Below, piece after piece: positions 50,900 to 60,333 of a DNA stretch of 64,000 nt. The notes under the pieces are model-generated. The model was given only the letters and a program-made list of their open reading frames with translations, searched no databases and was not told the origin of the DNA. This DNA comes from Planctomycetota bacterium. Its GTDB lineage: Bacteria; Planctomycetota; Planctomycetia; Gemmatales; Gemmataceae. A program made the position numbers and the translations under genes. Location of the stretch: the NCBI GenBank assembly GCA_029777335.1, contig JAKOSN010000092.1:1-64000 (forward strand), read 5' to 3'. The number at the start of each line of letters is the position of its first letter. Position 1 is the stretch's first letter.

Positions 50900-51241
50900 T
50901 GGCGTGCTTCTCCCTGACTTCGTCCAAGGGGCCTGGCGACGCGATCGACGTATCCAATGGAAGGAATTGTCGCACAGCGGAGTCAACCCCGGCAAGTACA
51001 ATTCCTCTCTACTGTGACGAGACTGCCCCGGCCATGGTTCTTTTCAAAATGGCAATCCTTGATCCCGAGGCACAACGGCCCATAACAGTATAAGGACGAA
51101 CCTCCTGCCCGACATTAACACACTTTAAGGGCTCAGGCGAAGCGACTCGCAGGTTGCGCGATCGGATTTTCGGCTTCAGGTGGTGCCGGAACTCCTTCTC
51201 CCTACAATACCCTCTTCGTTTCTCTCCTGGGAGTGTTCCGC
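50900..51241. other. Divergent intergenic region between the PQQ protein and the radical SAM gene
   Basis: 342 bp without a gene. On the minus strand TTGACT (50987-50982) has no convincing -10 partner. On the plus strand TTGATC (51059-51064) and CATAAC (51081-51086), 16 bases apart, form a weak promoter candidate for the radical SAM gene. Confidence 0.4.
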
Positions 51242-52591
51242 ATGGCGCGCAAAGTTCCCCCAACATCCCTCGTTTCGCGCGGTCCCGGGCGCGCTGCGCC
51301 GCGGGCTCCGCATATGTTCCGCCCCAACTATCTCTCCTTCGCCGGGACCTATCAGTGCAACCTTTCCTGCCCTCATTGTTGTGTTCCGATCGAGTGGACC
51401 GATCGTCTCGATAGGGCGGTTGCCGTGCGCTTTCTGGAGCAGGCGCATGCCTACGGAATTCGCACCCTGGGTCTCACCGGAGGCGAACCGTTCCTTTATC
51501 CCGAATTCATGCACGCCGTGTGCCGTCGCGCAAGCGAACTTGGCTTTCGCTTTGACAAGATCATCTCCAATGGTGTCTGGCATCGCGGCAGAGCGCATCT
51601 GACCGAGGTCTTGCAAGAACTGGCTGCCACCGGTTTCAATGGTAAGCTCGGTCTCAGCATCGACAAGTTTCATGGCATGGACCTGGCCCCCGCGCTCGAT
51701 TTCTGTCGCGTCGCGGTCGAGGTCTTTCAACGGGACAATGTGGTGGCGCTTTCCTACGCCAGCCGACACCCCGACCAGGGGCTGGAACCAATCCACGCCC
51801 TGGCCCGCGCCCTCGACGCCGTCGTCGAATGGTCCCCAGTATTGGGGCGCTATCTGCTTGTTGGGCCAGAGATTACGATGACCCTCAACTGGAACCATCT
51901 CGCCCCGGTCGAGCGGGCGGAACGATTCCAGGGTGCCTGGGACGGCGTCTGGTTCGAGGAAGACTACTGCGAGGGACCCGGGCAGGCGCTGATTGTCAAT
52001 CCGCGGGGCGAGGTCAAACCGTGTTGTGGGTTTGCCTCCGATCTCGATCAACTGAGGATCGGCAATATCTACCACGATGATGTTGCCACCATCGTGGAGC
52101 GAGGTCGAGCGCATCCCTATGTGGGAAAGGTTTTTCGCGAAGGGTTAACCGCGATTCGCGACGACATCCTGGCGCGCGCTCCCCACGCGTTACCGGGCGC
52201 CACCTCCAATCATTGCTTCTTCTGCTGGTACGTTTTGACCCGCGATCTGGTTCAGGTGCCTGAGGCTTCGGCCAGTTCCTCTGAGCCCGCGCGAATGTCC
52301 ATTCCACTGGTGGCCGGAGTAACGACAACCTTGCTGATGCGGTTTGATGGCCGTACGGTTTTCCTCGGTGCGGAGATTCCGCCTCGCGCCCCGGGCGACC
52401 GCGGGGAGACCTTCGCCATTCGCCTCGTTGGGCCGGCTCCGCTCGAAGGGCGCTCCGCTCAGATGGGATGGTCGGAGTATCAGGCCTGGATCGATGGGTT
52501 ACGCAGCCAGGGCTACACGCTGACCACGCATCGCCCCGACGAGGCGGGGTGTGCGTCTCGGTCCCCTCAGGGGTCGGCCTGTCGCTGCTGA
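51242..52591 (+). CDS. Radical SAM protein with SPASM-like cysteines
   Basis: 449 residues from ATG 51242; GGGAG lies 8 bases upstream. The [4Fe-4S]-SAM motif CNLSCPHC is at C39/C43/C46, followed by LTGGEPFLYPEF, the GGEP motif. C-terminal Cys clusters (VKPCCGFASD, HCFFCWYVL) point to auxiliary iron-sulfur cluster binding of the SPASM/twitch type. Substrate unknown; peptide or protein modification is common for such enzymes, but no precursor peptide is seen nearby. The last 20 residues are atypical, and the frame stays open for 65 codons after this TGA. Confidence 0.85.
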   Translation: MARKVPPTSLVSRGPGRAAPRAPHMFRPNYLSFAGTYQCNLSCPHCCVPIEWTDRLDRAVAVRFLEQAHAYGIRTLGLTGGEPFLYPEFMHAVCRRASELGFRFDKIISNGVWHRGRAHLTEVLQELAATGFNGKLGLSIDKFHGMDLAPALDFCRVAVEVFQRDNVVALSYASRHPDQGLEPIHALARALDAVVEWSPVLGRYLLVGPEITMTLNWNHLAPVERAERFQGAWDGVWFEEDYCEGPGQALIVNPRGEVKPCCGFASDLDQLRIGNIYHDDVATIVERGRAHPYVGKVFREGLTAIRDDILARAPHALPGATSNHCFFCWYVLTRDLVQVPEASASSSEPARMSIPLVAGVTTTLLMRFDGRTVFLGAEIPPRAPGDRGETFAIRLVGPAPLEGRSAQMGWSEYQAWIDGLRSQGYTLTTHRPDEAGCASRSPQGSACRC

Positions 52592-52786
52592 GAACAGATT
52601 CATCGGTCTTTCCTGACACCAGGAAGTGAACTGTTTATCCACGAGCTGGTCGTTTGGGAATCGGTCCGACCGTCCGCGTTCTGGAAACCCTTTCGGGTCG
52701 AGTTTGTCCCCCTCGAAGAGTTCCACGCCTTCATGAAAGCCAAGGGGGATTCAGGCGCAGGTGCTGGCAAGAACTCTCAATGCTGA
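52592..52786 (+). pseudogene. In-frame 65-codon open stretch downstream of the radical SAM stop
   Basis: Directly after the TGA at 52589-52591, the same frame reads on to a second TGA at 52784-52786. Its middle is strikingly protein-like (ELFIHELVVWESVRPSAFWK, then PFRVEFVPLEEFHAFMKAKG). No ATG, GTG or TTG start lies before it in frame; the only Met is near the end. It is therefore either the remnant of a longer C-terminus cut off by a stop mutation, a readthrough extension, or the tail of a lost gene. A hairpin starts 2 bases after the TGA. It overlaps the convergent small membrane protein gene by 10 bp. Confidence 0.5.
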
Positions 52787-53121
52787 CCGTTCATGTAGGC
52801 TTCGATAGCGTCCTTTGCTTCCTTCAGACTGGCGCCGGTTTGCTCGCGATGGAGCTTGATCGCCTGGATCTTTAGCGTGGGGTTGTCGGCCAACCGTCGT
52901 ACCTCCTCGGATAACCCCAGCGCACTGCTCGGATCGGGCCGCTCGATTCCCAAGTGTTTCATGATCAGGTTCAGCTTGCTCTCCAGCCGGAGGACGGTCT
53001 GTTCACTGGCCGGCGTGCGCGCCCCCCAGGCCGCCGAACCACCGGCGATAACCAGGACGATGGCTGCGATGATGGCGAAGTCGCTGAATTCCAGCGCCGC
53101 GAGGAGGGGGATCGCAAGCAT
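52777..53121 (-). CDS. Small membrane protein with L7/L12 C-terminal-like domain
   Basis: 114 residues. Residues 1-33 are a membrane helix (LEFSDFAIIAAIVLVIAGGS). A short coiled segment (VLRLESKLNLIMKHLGI) follows. The C-terminus, PTLKIQAIKLHREQTGASLK and EAKDAIEAYM, closely resembles the L7/L12 C-terminal domain helix pattern (KIxVIKxVRxxTGLGLKEAK). It is not ribosomal: it lacks the L7/L12 dimerisation N-terminus and is membrane-bound. L7/L12-like domains bind partner proteins; its role is unknown. Confidence 0.72.
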   Translation of the reverse strand: MLAIPLLAALEFSDFAIIAAIVLVIAGGSAAWGARTPASEQTVLRLESKLNLIMKHLGIERPDPSSALGLSEEVRRLADNPTLKIQAIKLHREQTGASLKEAKDAIEAYMNGQH

Positions 53122-53639
53122 GACTTCTCACTGGGAAAACGGGTGTTGTGAACCAGGAATCTGGAATTGAGGCTTTTGCAGATATGACTATCTCTTCAGC
53201 TATCATCTGTCCACTTGCTCTCCCATCCCCTCCACCCGGAAGGATGCTGACAAATTCGATCTTGCTTCATGCCGGGGGCAGGTGGCTGTGCGCACTTGTT
53301 GAGGAGGCTCTCCCTGATCGCGGGAAGAAGCGAAGCAGGTGCGGCCTGTCTGGGGAACTGACCAAGCATCTGGCTCCCGAACTGGGGAACTCCTCTCGTT
53401 TCTGATTGACGGCGACTGCGCGCTCCGTGAGAATAGACCCGTCGGAGGTGTGCTTCACTGCGCCCACCCTCGCCGAAGTGATCCTTCCCGACCGGGCCGA
53501 TGCCCCAGCCGAATGCGCCTCGCCATACGACCTTCTGCCGACGCGGTGGTTGGATCCCCAGGCAACCGAGCAGCCGCCCCGCTGGCCCTGATCATCCGCA
53601 GACCGACGTCCTTGCCCGCGTCGTTCAGGAGTGCATCCC
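53122..53639. other. Intergenic region upstream of the DUF1592 gene
   Basis: 518 bp with no supportable gene. Short open frames on both strands have no recognisable fold. An AT-richer patch near 53170-53210 may hold the promoter of the small L7/L12-like gene. TTGACG at 53404-53409 is a lone -35-like hexamer on the plus strand. Confidence 0.4.
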
Positions 53640-56600
53640 TTGAGTAACGACTCCACGCCGCCGTGTTTCCTGGCAGTTCTCTCAGGACGGCGTTTGCCCT
53701 CCCTCGTCGCTCCGCTGACCCTTCTGACCATGCTGGCAGGGCTGTTCGCCTTCCCACGTTTCACCAGCGCTCCCGCAGCTGCCCCGCCACCAGCCGCTGA
53801 TCCGTTTCAGACCAGGGTCGTGCCGTTCCTGAATGCCTACTGTGTTCGTTGCCACAATGCCAAAACCAAAAGTGGCGAACTCGATCTGACGCGCTTTCGC
53901 ACGGTCGCCCAGGTCGGCGAGGATTTTCGCCAGTGGGATCATGTACTCACTTTCCTGAAAAAAGAGGAAATGCCGCCCGCAAAGGCGAAACAGCCCGCGG
54001 CGGACCTGCGTGGCGAGATCATCGCCACCCTGGAGAAGGTGTTGCTGGCGGAAGCGGTCAAACGGGCCGGAGATCCGGGCGTGGTTCCTCCCCGTCGACT
54101 GAGCAACGCCGAGTTTGACTACACCATTCACGATCTCACGGGTGTCGATATTCAGCCCGCGAAGTCGTTTCCGATCGATCCTGCCTCGGGTGAGGGCTTC
54201 ACCAACACGGGCGAGGCACTCACCATGTCGCCCAGCCTGTTCAAGAAGTACTACGCCGCCGCCGAGAATATTGCCGACCACGCCCTCCTGACGACCGAGG
54301 GGTTACGTTTCGCGCCGTACCCGGTGGTCACCTTCGCGGATCGGCAAAAATACTACGAACAGGCCATCATTCGCTTCTACGAAATGCACGCCGTCGATTA
54401 CACCAGGTATCTCACCGAACTCTGGCTGTACAAGCATCGGCCTGCGTCGCCTGAGAAGAGCACCGTCGAGGACTGGGCGAAGCGTGCGCGCCTGAGCCCC
54501 CGCTATGCCCGGCTTCTCTGGGATGCGCTCGAGGGCAAGTCAACCGATCACTTTCTCCTGCACTGGCTGCGCGGGCGCTGGCAAGCCTTGCCCGCGCCCA
54601 AGAATCGCGCGAAACCAGCCGGAGACGAGGTGCAGGGAGCAGTGCGGACTCTGGCGGGAGAGATTCAACGTCTCAGCCGGGAACTCTGCCCTGTCGAAAC
54701 CCCCGCCATCGTGGCCAACGCCGGTAATGGGCCGATCGATCACCTGGCACGTCGACGCCGCACTGCCGAACTGCGCGACACCTTCGACAGGACAACCCTG
54801 CAAACGCAGAAGGAAACCGTGGAGTATCGCGGCGTCGGCGAACAGGCAGCGCTCAAGCTGATCGTTCAGCTGGCGAACGTGGGCGAGCAGAAGGCCGAGG
54901 GTGCGGTCCTCGTGAAGGGCACCTTTAGCACCAACTCTGCCACCCTCACCAATCGGAAGAAATGGTCGCTTCGCGAGGTGCTGGAGGAACATGCCCCGGA
55001 GTTGTTCGCCCGGCTCAAGTTTGGCACCAACCCGTCTCATCCCCGGGGGGAGCGGATCGATGCCGACGCGTTTGTCCTGAAGGCTCCGGCCACTCTGGAA
55101 ATCGATCTGCCGGCGAAGGCTTTCCCGCTGCGTGGCAAGGGAACGGTGCGGTTCACGGCCGAGTGTCGGCTGGAGCCTTCCGCGCCGGGGCTGACCTCGC
55201 TTCGGATCGCCGAGCGCAAGGCGGACGAGCGGATGCCACTGGCGCGCCCGCTCATCCATCCCGCCCACCCCGCTGCGGCGCAGTATGAAGCCTCGGCCAA
55301 CGCCTTTTGTCGGCTCTTTCCCAGTCGGTTCTTCTACGTCGATGACACGCGCGGGCTCTCCGCTGGGTTCCACCTGATCGAAGGGTTCTTCCGCGATGAT
55401 CAACCCCTGTGTCGCTCGGTGCTCAGCGAGGCGGAGAAGAAGGAACTCGATCGGCTGTGGGTGGAACTGTATTTTGTCACCGGGATCTGGGAAAAGATGC
55501 TGCGCGGATTTGTGTTCTTTGAACGCTCCGAACGCAACTTTCTCAAACATCCCGATTTCGACTCCTTCAAGGAGGAAGATCCGGAGCTGGTCAAGGATGA
55601 AACGTTGGCCCGCTTCCAGGCGGTCTATCTGCGTCGGGCCAATGTGAAACTCACTGGCGAGGCGCTGGCCAACCATCCCATCAGCATCTTCTTTGCTGAG
55701 GTGCGCAACGGTCTGCGCAGCCACGCCGCGACCCTGAAGCAGGCAGAGGCGATTTATCTCAAGGATCTGCTCGCCTTCGCAGAAAAAGCCTATCGCCGAC
55801 CGCTGACCGACGCCGAGCGCAAAAAACTCGAAACGTTCTACACGGCGGTCAGCCGCGACAAGGATCATGGCACGGAGGCGGCCGTTCGTGCCTCGCTGGT
55901 GCGCATCCTGGTTTCGCCGCACTTCTGCATGCGCTTCGATCCCCCTCCGGCGGGTGAGTCGGTCGCACCGCTCCCCGATCTGGCGCTGGCCTCGCGACTG
56001 AGTTACTTCCTCTGGGCCGGACCGCCCGATGACGAGCTTCTGTCACTGGCGAAGGCAGGGAAACTGCACGAGCCGCACACTCTGCGTGCCCAGGTTCGCC
56101 GGATGATCCGTGATTCCAAGGTAAGTCGCTTTGCCCGCGAGTTCTTCGGTCAGTGGCTCGGCTATCGCGACTTTCTTACTCAGGAGTCTGTAAACCGCAC
56201 CGTCTTTCCCATGTTCGACGATGCGCTCAAACAGGCGATGTTCGAGGAGCCCACGCAGTTCCTTGCCTATTTGATCCAGAAGGACAAACCGATCACCGAG
56301 TTGCTGGCGAGCGATACAACGTTGGTGAATCGGAAGCTGGCGCAGCACTACGGGCTGCCCTCCCCGAGCAGCGGCAGCGAGTGGGAAGTTGTTACCGGGC
56401 TGCATGCCAAGGGACGAGGCGGCGTGCTCGGCATGGCGGTCTTTCTCACCAAAAACTCGCAACCGCAACGCACCAGCCCGGTCAAGCGCGGCTTCTGGGT
56501 GGTGCACAAGGTGCTGGGCGAGCACATCCCCCCGCCACCTCCCAATGTGGCGGTGCTCCCCGCCAAGGAAACCGATACCCAGGGAAAGACCATCCGTGAA

Positions 56601-57050
56601 CTGCTGAAATTGCATGTTGAGGATGTTAAATGTGCGCGCTGCCATCAGCGCTTTGATGCGCTTGGACTGGCGATGGAGGGGTTCGACCCGATTGGCCGGG
56701 CGCGCGCTCGGGATTTGGCGGGACGGCCGGTCGATAACGTGGTATCGTTGCCAGATGGGAAGGAAGCGCGCGGGGTGCCCGCCTTTGCGGACTACCTGGT
56801 GAAGCATCGCCGGCAGGAGTTCACCCGCACCCTCGCCCACAAGTTTCTCGGCTATGCCCTGGGCCGCTCGCTCCTTCTGTCTGATCAGCCCTTGCTCGAC
56901 CAGATGCAGGCCGAGTTGGAGAAGAACCACGACAAGATGAGCACGCTGTTCGAGTTGGTGGTAAACAGCCCTCAGTTTCGCACCCAGCGTTGCAAGGATT
57001 TCAACCCAACCAGATTCAAGGCCGAGGCTCCACCCGGAGGAAAACGATGA
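53640..57050 (+). CDS. DUF1592/DUF1588-type planctomycete cytochrome c protein
   Basis: 1136 residues from TTG 53640, chosen because AGGAG lies 8 bases upstream; the GTG at 53631 overlaps that AGGAG. The signal-anchor is LVAPLTLLTMLAGLFAF. A cytochrome c motif CVRCHNAK sits near residue 70 (planctomycete cytochrome C, DUF1587-type), followed by LSNAEFDYTIHDLTGVDI. Late in the protein, DUF1592 (LASRLSYFLWAGPPDDELLS) leads into a DUF1588-type CARCHQRFDALGLAMEGFDP with a second CxxCH. DUF1585 closes it. Ends in ATGA overlap with the DUF1552 gene. Family is a surface/periplasmic haem protein of unknown role, possibly polysaccharide-linked. Confidence 0.88.
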   Translation: MSNDSTPPCFLAVLSGRRLPSLVAPLTLLTMLAGLFAFPRFTSAPAAAPPPAADPFQTRVVPFLNAYCVRCHNAKTKSGELDLTRFRTVAQVGEDFRQWDHVLTFLKKEEMPPAKAKQPAADLRGEIIATLEKVLLAEAVKRAGDPGVVPPRRLSNAEFDYTIHDLTGVDIQPAKSFPIDPASGEGFTNTGEALTMSPSLFKKYYAAAENIADHALLTTEGLRFAPYPVVTFADRQKYYEQAIIRFYEMHAVDYTRYLTELWLYKHRPASPEKSTVEDWAKRARLSPRYARLLWDALEGKSTDHFLLHWLRGRWQALPAPKNRAKPAGDEVQGAVRTLAGEIQRLSRELCPVETPAIVANAGNGPIDHLARRRRTAELRDTFDRTTLQTQKETVEYRGVGEQAALKLIVQLANVGEQKAEGAVLVKGTFSTNSATLTNRKKWSLREVLEEHAPELFARLKFGTNPSHPRGERIDADAFVLKAPATLEIDLPAKAFPLRGKGTVRFTAECRLEPSAPGLTSLRIAERKADERMPLARPLIHPAHPAAAQYEASANAFCRLFPSRFFYVDDTRGLSAGFHLIEGFFRDDQPLCRSVLSEAEKKELDRLWVELYFVTGIWEKMLRGFVFFERSERNFLKHPDFDSFKEEDPELVKDETLARFQAVYLRRANVKLTGEALANHPISIFFAEVRNGLRSHAATLKQAEAIYLKDLLAFAEKAYRRPLTDAERKKLETFYTAVSRDKDHGTEAAVRASLVRILVSPHFCMRFDPPPAGESVAPLPDLALASRLSYFLWAGPPDDELLSLAKAGKLHEPHTLRAQVRRMIRDSKVSRFAREFFGQWLGYRDFLTQESVNRTVFPMFDDALKQAMFEEPTQFLAYLIQKDKPITELLASDTTLVNRKLAQHYGLPSPSSGSEWEVVTGLHAKGRGGVLGMAVFLTKNSQPQRTSPVKRGFWVVHKVLGEHIPPPPPNVAVLPAKETDTQGKTIRELLKLHVEDVKCARCHQRFDALGLAMEGFDPIGRARARDLAGRPVDNVVSLPDGKEARGVPAFADYLVKHRRQEFTRTLAHKFLGYALGRSLLLSDQPLLDQMQAELEKNHDKMSTLFELVVNSPQFRTQRCKDFNPTRFKAEAPPGGKR

Positions 57051-58330
57051 CCGTCGCTACCCACGTTTCCCGTCGTGTCCTGCTCAAGGCGCTGGGCGTG
57101 ACCGTCGCCCTTCCCTGGTTGGAGTCGGTCGGCGCACTGGCGGCGCCTGCGACTGCCCGGAAGGCTCCGCAACGGTTTGCCTGTCTGTTCATTGGCGATG
57201 GCATCTCTCCCCCGCACTGGTGGGCCCGTGGCAACGGCGCCACCATGGAACTCGGTTCCAGCCTGGCCCCGCTGGTCCCGTTCAAGGAGAAGATGAACGT
57301 TATTAACGGGCTGTTCAACCACGAAGGTGATGGCGGACATGCCCGTTGCACCGGGAACATCCTCTCCGGCGCGGCGTTGCAGCGAGGGCGCACCATCAAG
57401 GGCGGGGTCAGCATGGATCAACTGCTGGCCAAACATTACGAGGAAGAGACCGCCCTGCCGAGCCTGGTGCTGGGCTGCGAACAACCCGTGAGCGGATTCC
57501 ACGAGAGCCAGTACTCGATGGTTTATGCCTCGCACATCTCGTGGCGCACGCCGGACTCGCCCGTGCCGATCGAACTGTATCCCTCGCTTGCCTTCGACAG
57601 CCTCTTTGGCGGAAAGGCAGGCAAACTTCAGGGGAGCATTCTCGACGAGGTTCTGCAACAGGCGAACGATCTTCGTGGCCAGGTGAGCGGAACCGACAAG
57701 CAGAAGCTGGAGGAATATTTCTCGTCGGTGCGCGAGACCGAGCAGCGCGTGCAACGGTTGAACAAGCTGGCGAAGAACGACACCCCCATGGTGCCGGCCA
57801 GCCAGCGTCCGCCGGTGGGGCAGCCGAAGGATTTCCGCGCCTATGCCCGGCTGATGTGCGACATCATTGCCCTGGCATTCCAGACCGACCGCACCCGCGT
57901 GGCAACCCTTCTCCTCTCGCGCGATCTCTCCGGCCAGGTCTACCCGTTCCTGGGCGTGCGCGACGACCACCACAGCTATTCGCACGACAACACCGGGAAG
58001 GAATACCAGGCGATCGTCAAGTGCCACGTCGAGCAGTACGCCTATCTTCTCGATCGGCTGGCGAAGATGCAGGAAGGCGAGCGCACGGTTCTGGATAACT
58101 CCTGCATCATGTTTGTCTCCGAGCACTGGAACGCCCACAATGGACAGCAGGTTCCGCTGGTGCTGGCCGGCTCGCTGGGCGGAACACTCCAGACGGGTCG
58201 CACGTTGGATTACCTCAAGGCGGGCAACAGCAAGCGAAAGCTGTGCAGCCTTTACCTCGCACTCATGGAGCGCATGGGTCTGAAGATGTCGTCCTTTGGC
58301 GACGCCAGGGAACAACTCGCCGGGATCTAG
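57047..58330 (+). CDS. DUF1552 protein
   Basis: 427 residues from ATG 57047, overlapping the stop of the preceding gene as ATGA. The N-terminus SRRVLLKALGVTVALPWLES is a twin-arginine-type signal. PQRFACLFIGDGISPPHWW and HARCTGNILSGA are DUF1552 hallmarks; the family is related to alkaline-phosphatase/sulfatase-like DUF1501 proteins. FLGVRDDHHSYSHDN and FVSEHWNAHNGQ contribute likely metal-ligand His/Asp residues. DUF1592 and DUF1552 genes travel together in planctomycetes. Function unknown. A strong stem-loop follows. Confidence 0.88.
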   Translation: MTVATHVSRRVLLKALGVTVALPWLESVGALAAPATARKAPQRFACLFIGDGISPPHWWARGNGATMELGSSLAPLVPFKEKMNVINGLFNHEGDGGHARCTGNILSGAALQRGRTIKGGVSMDQLLAKHYEEETALPSLVLGCEQPVSGFHESQYSMVYASHISWRTPDSPVPIELYPSLAFDSLFGGKAGKLQGSILDEVLQQANDLRGQVSGTDKQKLEEYFSSVRETEQRVQRLNKLAKNDTPMVPASQRPPVGQPKDFRAYARLMCDIIALAFQTDRTRVATLLLSRDLSGQVYPFLGVRDDHHSYSHDNTGKEYQAIVKCHVEQYAYLLDRLAKMQEGERTVLDNSCIMFVSEHWNAHNGQQVPLVLAGSLGGTLQTGRTLDYLKAGNSKRKLCSLYLALMERMGLKMSSFGDAREQLAGI

Positions 58331-58758
58331 GTGACGCGCTCGCGGGAAGGAGGGGTTTCTCGTCTCCCTCCTTCCCGCCGTTCCCTGGCAAGCTCCTCTC
58401 CGCTGTGCCGGCGCTCTCATTTTCTCCCATTCCGCTGCCGAGCCATTCGGGGAGGCCAGTCTCCCTCAACCGGGCGAACTCCTGACAACGACCGCCAACC
58501 CCTGAGGAGATCCCGACCCAGCGCCGTCGAGTAAACCCCTCTCGCAGTGCTGCGCAGGAGGTAATGCGTGACGGCCCTTTTCCAACACCGGGGTTTTCGT
58601 GTACGCTGAGAAGGAGTGAGTACGCACGCAGCAGGGGATGCGAACCCTGCGCACCGGCTTACCCGAAACAGGGTGTGGTGAATGGCAACGTGTTCGCACC
58701 AGGCTGAATTCTGGCACGCCTGAGCTGATCCAGATCCGCAGCAAGGAGAAGCAGCAGC
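58331..58758. other. Intergenic region between the DUF1552 gene and the efflux operon
   Basis: 428 bp with no supportable gene. The first part holds a terminator-like stem (listed). The promoter of the efflux operon should lie here, but no convincing -35/-10 pair is seen. Confidence 0.45.
58342..58378 (+). terminator. 13-bp stem-loop after the DUF1552 gene
   Basis: GCGGGAAGGAGGG (58342-58354) pairs perfectly with CCCTCCTTCCCGC (58366-58378) around an 11-base loop. It begins 12 bp after the stop. No strong U-tract, so it may work with Rho or as a 3' stabiliser. Confidence 0.6.
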
Positions 58759-60333
58759 ATGGCAGGCACGCACGACCCGCATTCCCCAGTGGCAGAGCAA
58801 CCCCAAAAGGTATCTGTCCAGACGGTCTCGAACGAGGCCAGCAGTGGCTCGTCTCCCCCCTCCGTGGAAGCACCTCCCGCTCCTCCCCAGCCGTCCCTTC
58901 CCAGCACACCGCCGGCTGCTCCTGACGCATCACGTTCGCATCCCTGGCGCAAATGGCTGTTGCTCCCGGTGGTGGCGGTGCTTCTCGGTGGGGGCGGCTT
59001 CCTTGTTGCTCCCTGGGTGGAACTGTGGCTCACCACCGAGAGTACCGACGACGCTTATGTCAACGGGCACGAGACTCTGGTAGCGCCGCGCGTCCCGGGC
59101 CAGGTGAAGCGGGTGCTGGTCGAGGACAACATGCGCGTGAAGAAGGGCGCGCTTCTCGTTCAACTGGACAAGGAACCCTACGAGATCCAGGTGCGGATCA
59201 AGAAAGCCGCGGTGGACGCCGCCGAAACGGATCTGGCAGCGGCACAGGCCCAGGTGCAGGGATTGATTGCCCAGGCGCGGGCGAATCGGTTTAAACTCCA
59301 GCACGCGATCGAGAATGTGAATAATCAGATCGCCAATCTTGGCGCCGCGGTCGCCACGGTCAACAGCAAGAAGGCAACCCTGGAACTGGCCAAGGCCAAC
59401 CTCAAACGAGGGGAGGAACTGGCACCCAGCGGAGGGATCAGCAAGGAGGACCTCGACCAGCGCCGCCAGACGGTCAAGGTGAATGAAGCGGCCGTCGAGC
59501 AGGCGTTGCAACAGGTCTACGCCATTCGTGTTGGTCTGGGCCTGGCCGCACAACCGCCCAAGGGGAAAGATCTGGCCGAGGTGCCTGCCGACCTCGATCA
59601 GAACTTCTCCAGCGTTCGTCAGGCACTCGCGGACCTCGTTCAGAGTGCCGCTCAGTTTGGCTACTTTCCAACCACGTGGGACGCGACCCCCAAGGAGGCC
59701 CTGGCAGCGTTCTACAAGCAGGATCCCGAGGGGAATCTTGACCGGATCTTCGGCCACCTCATCCCTCAGGCTCCGCCCATCAAACAGGCGCGGGCCAAGT
59801 TGCTCCAGGCTCGCCGCGACCTGGAACAGGCGGAGTTGAATCTTCGCTACTGCGACGTGGTGAGCGAGATTGATGGGGTGATCACCCGTCGCAATGTGAA
59901 CCCGGGGAACAATGTCCAGGCTGGACAGAGTTTGATGGCGGTGCGCTCTCTCACGGAAATCTGGATCGATGCCAACTTCAAGGAAACGCAGCTGGCGGAA
60001 CTGCGCATTGGTCAGCGCGCCCGCTGTGAAGTGGATATGTATGGCAGCAAGCACGAGTTCGAGGGGCGGATCACGGGGTTCACCATGGGCACCGGCCAGA
60101 CCCTCGCCCTGTTGCCGCCTCAGAACGCCACCGGCAACTTTGTGAAGATTGTGCAGCGCTTGCCCGTTCGCATCGAACTGACCAACTACGACCCGGATAA
60201 AACTCCGCTCTTTGTCGGCACATCGGTCACGGCCTCCGTTTACTACAAGGAACCGCCCACAGGACCACACGCGGGCGACATCCTGCAGCCGAACGCTCCT
60301 GTGCCCCAGCGGCCCACGGAGATCCGGCCATGA
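58759..60333 (+). CDS. HlyD/EmrA-type membrane fusion protein
   Basis: 524 residues. A Pro-rich cytoplasmic N-terminus of about 60 residues precedes one membrane helix at about 66-88 (KWLLLPVVAVLLGGGGFLVA). The biotinyl-lipoyl-like half motifs are DDAYVNGHETLVAPRVPGQV and CDVVSEIDGVITRRNVNPGN. Between them lies a long coiled-coil hairpin rich in Ala/Gln/Lys. The C-terminal beta-barrel closes with VRIELTNYDPDKTPLFVG. It bridges the inner-membrane pump and the outer-membrane channel. Ends in an ATGA overlap with the pump gene. Typical EmrA is about 390 residues; the excess is the N-terminal tail and a hairpin insertion. Confidence 0.92.
   Translation: MAGTHDPHSPVAEQPQKVSVQTVSNEASSGSSPPSVEAPPAPPQPSLPSTPPAAPDASRSHPWRKWLLLPVVAVLLGGGGFLVAPWVELWLTTESTDDAYVNGHETLVAPRVPGQVKRVLVEDNMRVKKGALLVQLDKEPYEIQVRIKKAAVDAAETDLAAAQAQVQGLIAQARANRFKLQHAIENVNNQIANLGAAVATVNSKKATLELAKANLKRGEELAPSGGISKEDLDQRRQTVKVNEAAVEQALQQVYAIRVGLGLAAQPPKGKDLAEVPADLDQNFSSVRQALADLVQSAAQFGYFPTTWDATPKEALAAFYKQDPEGNLDRIFGHLIPQAPPIKQARAKLLQARRDLEQAELNLRYCDVVSEIDGVITRRNVNPGNNVQAGQSLMAVRSLTEIWIDANFKETQLAELRIGQRARCEVDMYGSKHEFEGRITGFTMGTGQTLALLPPQNATGNFVKIVQRLPVRIELTNYDPDKTPLFVGTSVTASVYYKEPPTGPHAGDILQPNAPVPQRPTEIRP

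Noticed and set aside
53148-53405. 85-codon plus-strand frame before the DUF1592 gene
   Set aside because: No homology recognisable, no ribosome site, and frames of similar length occur on the other strand; region left as intergenic.
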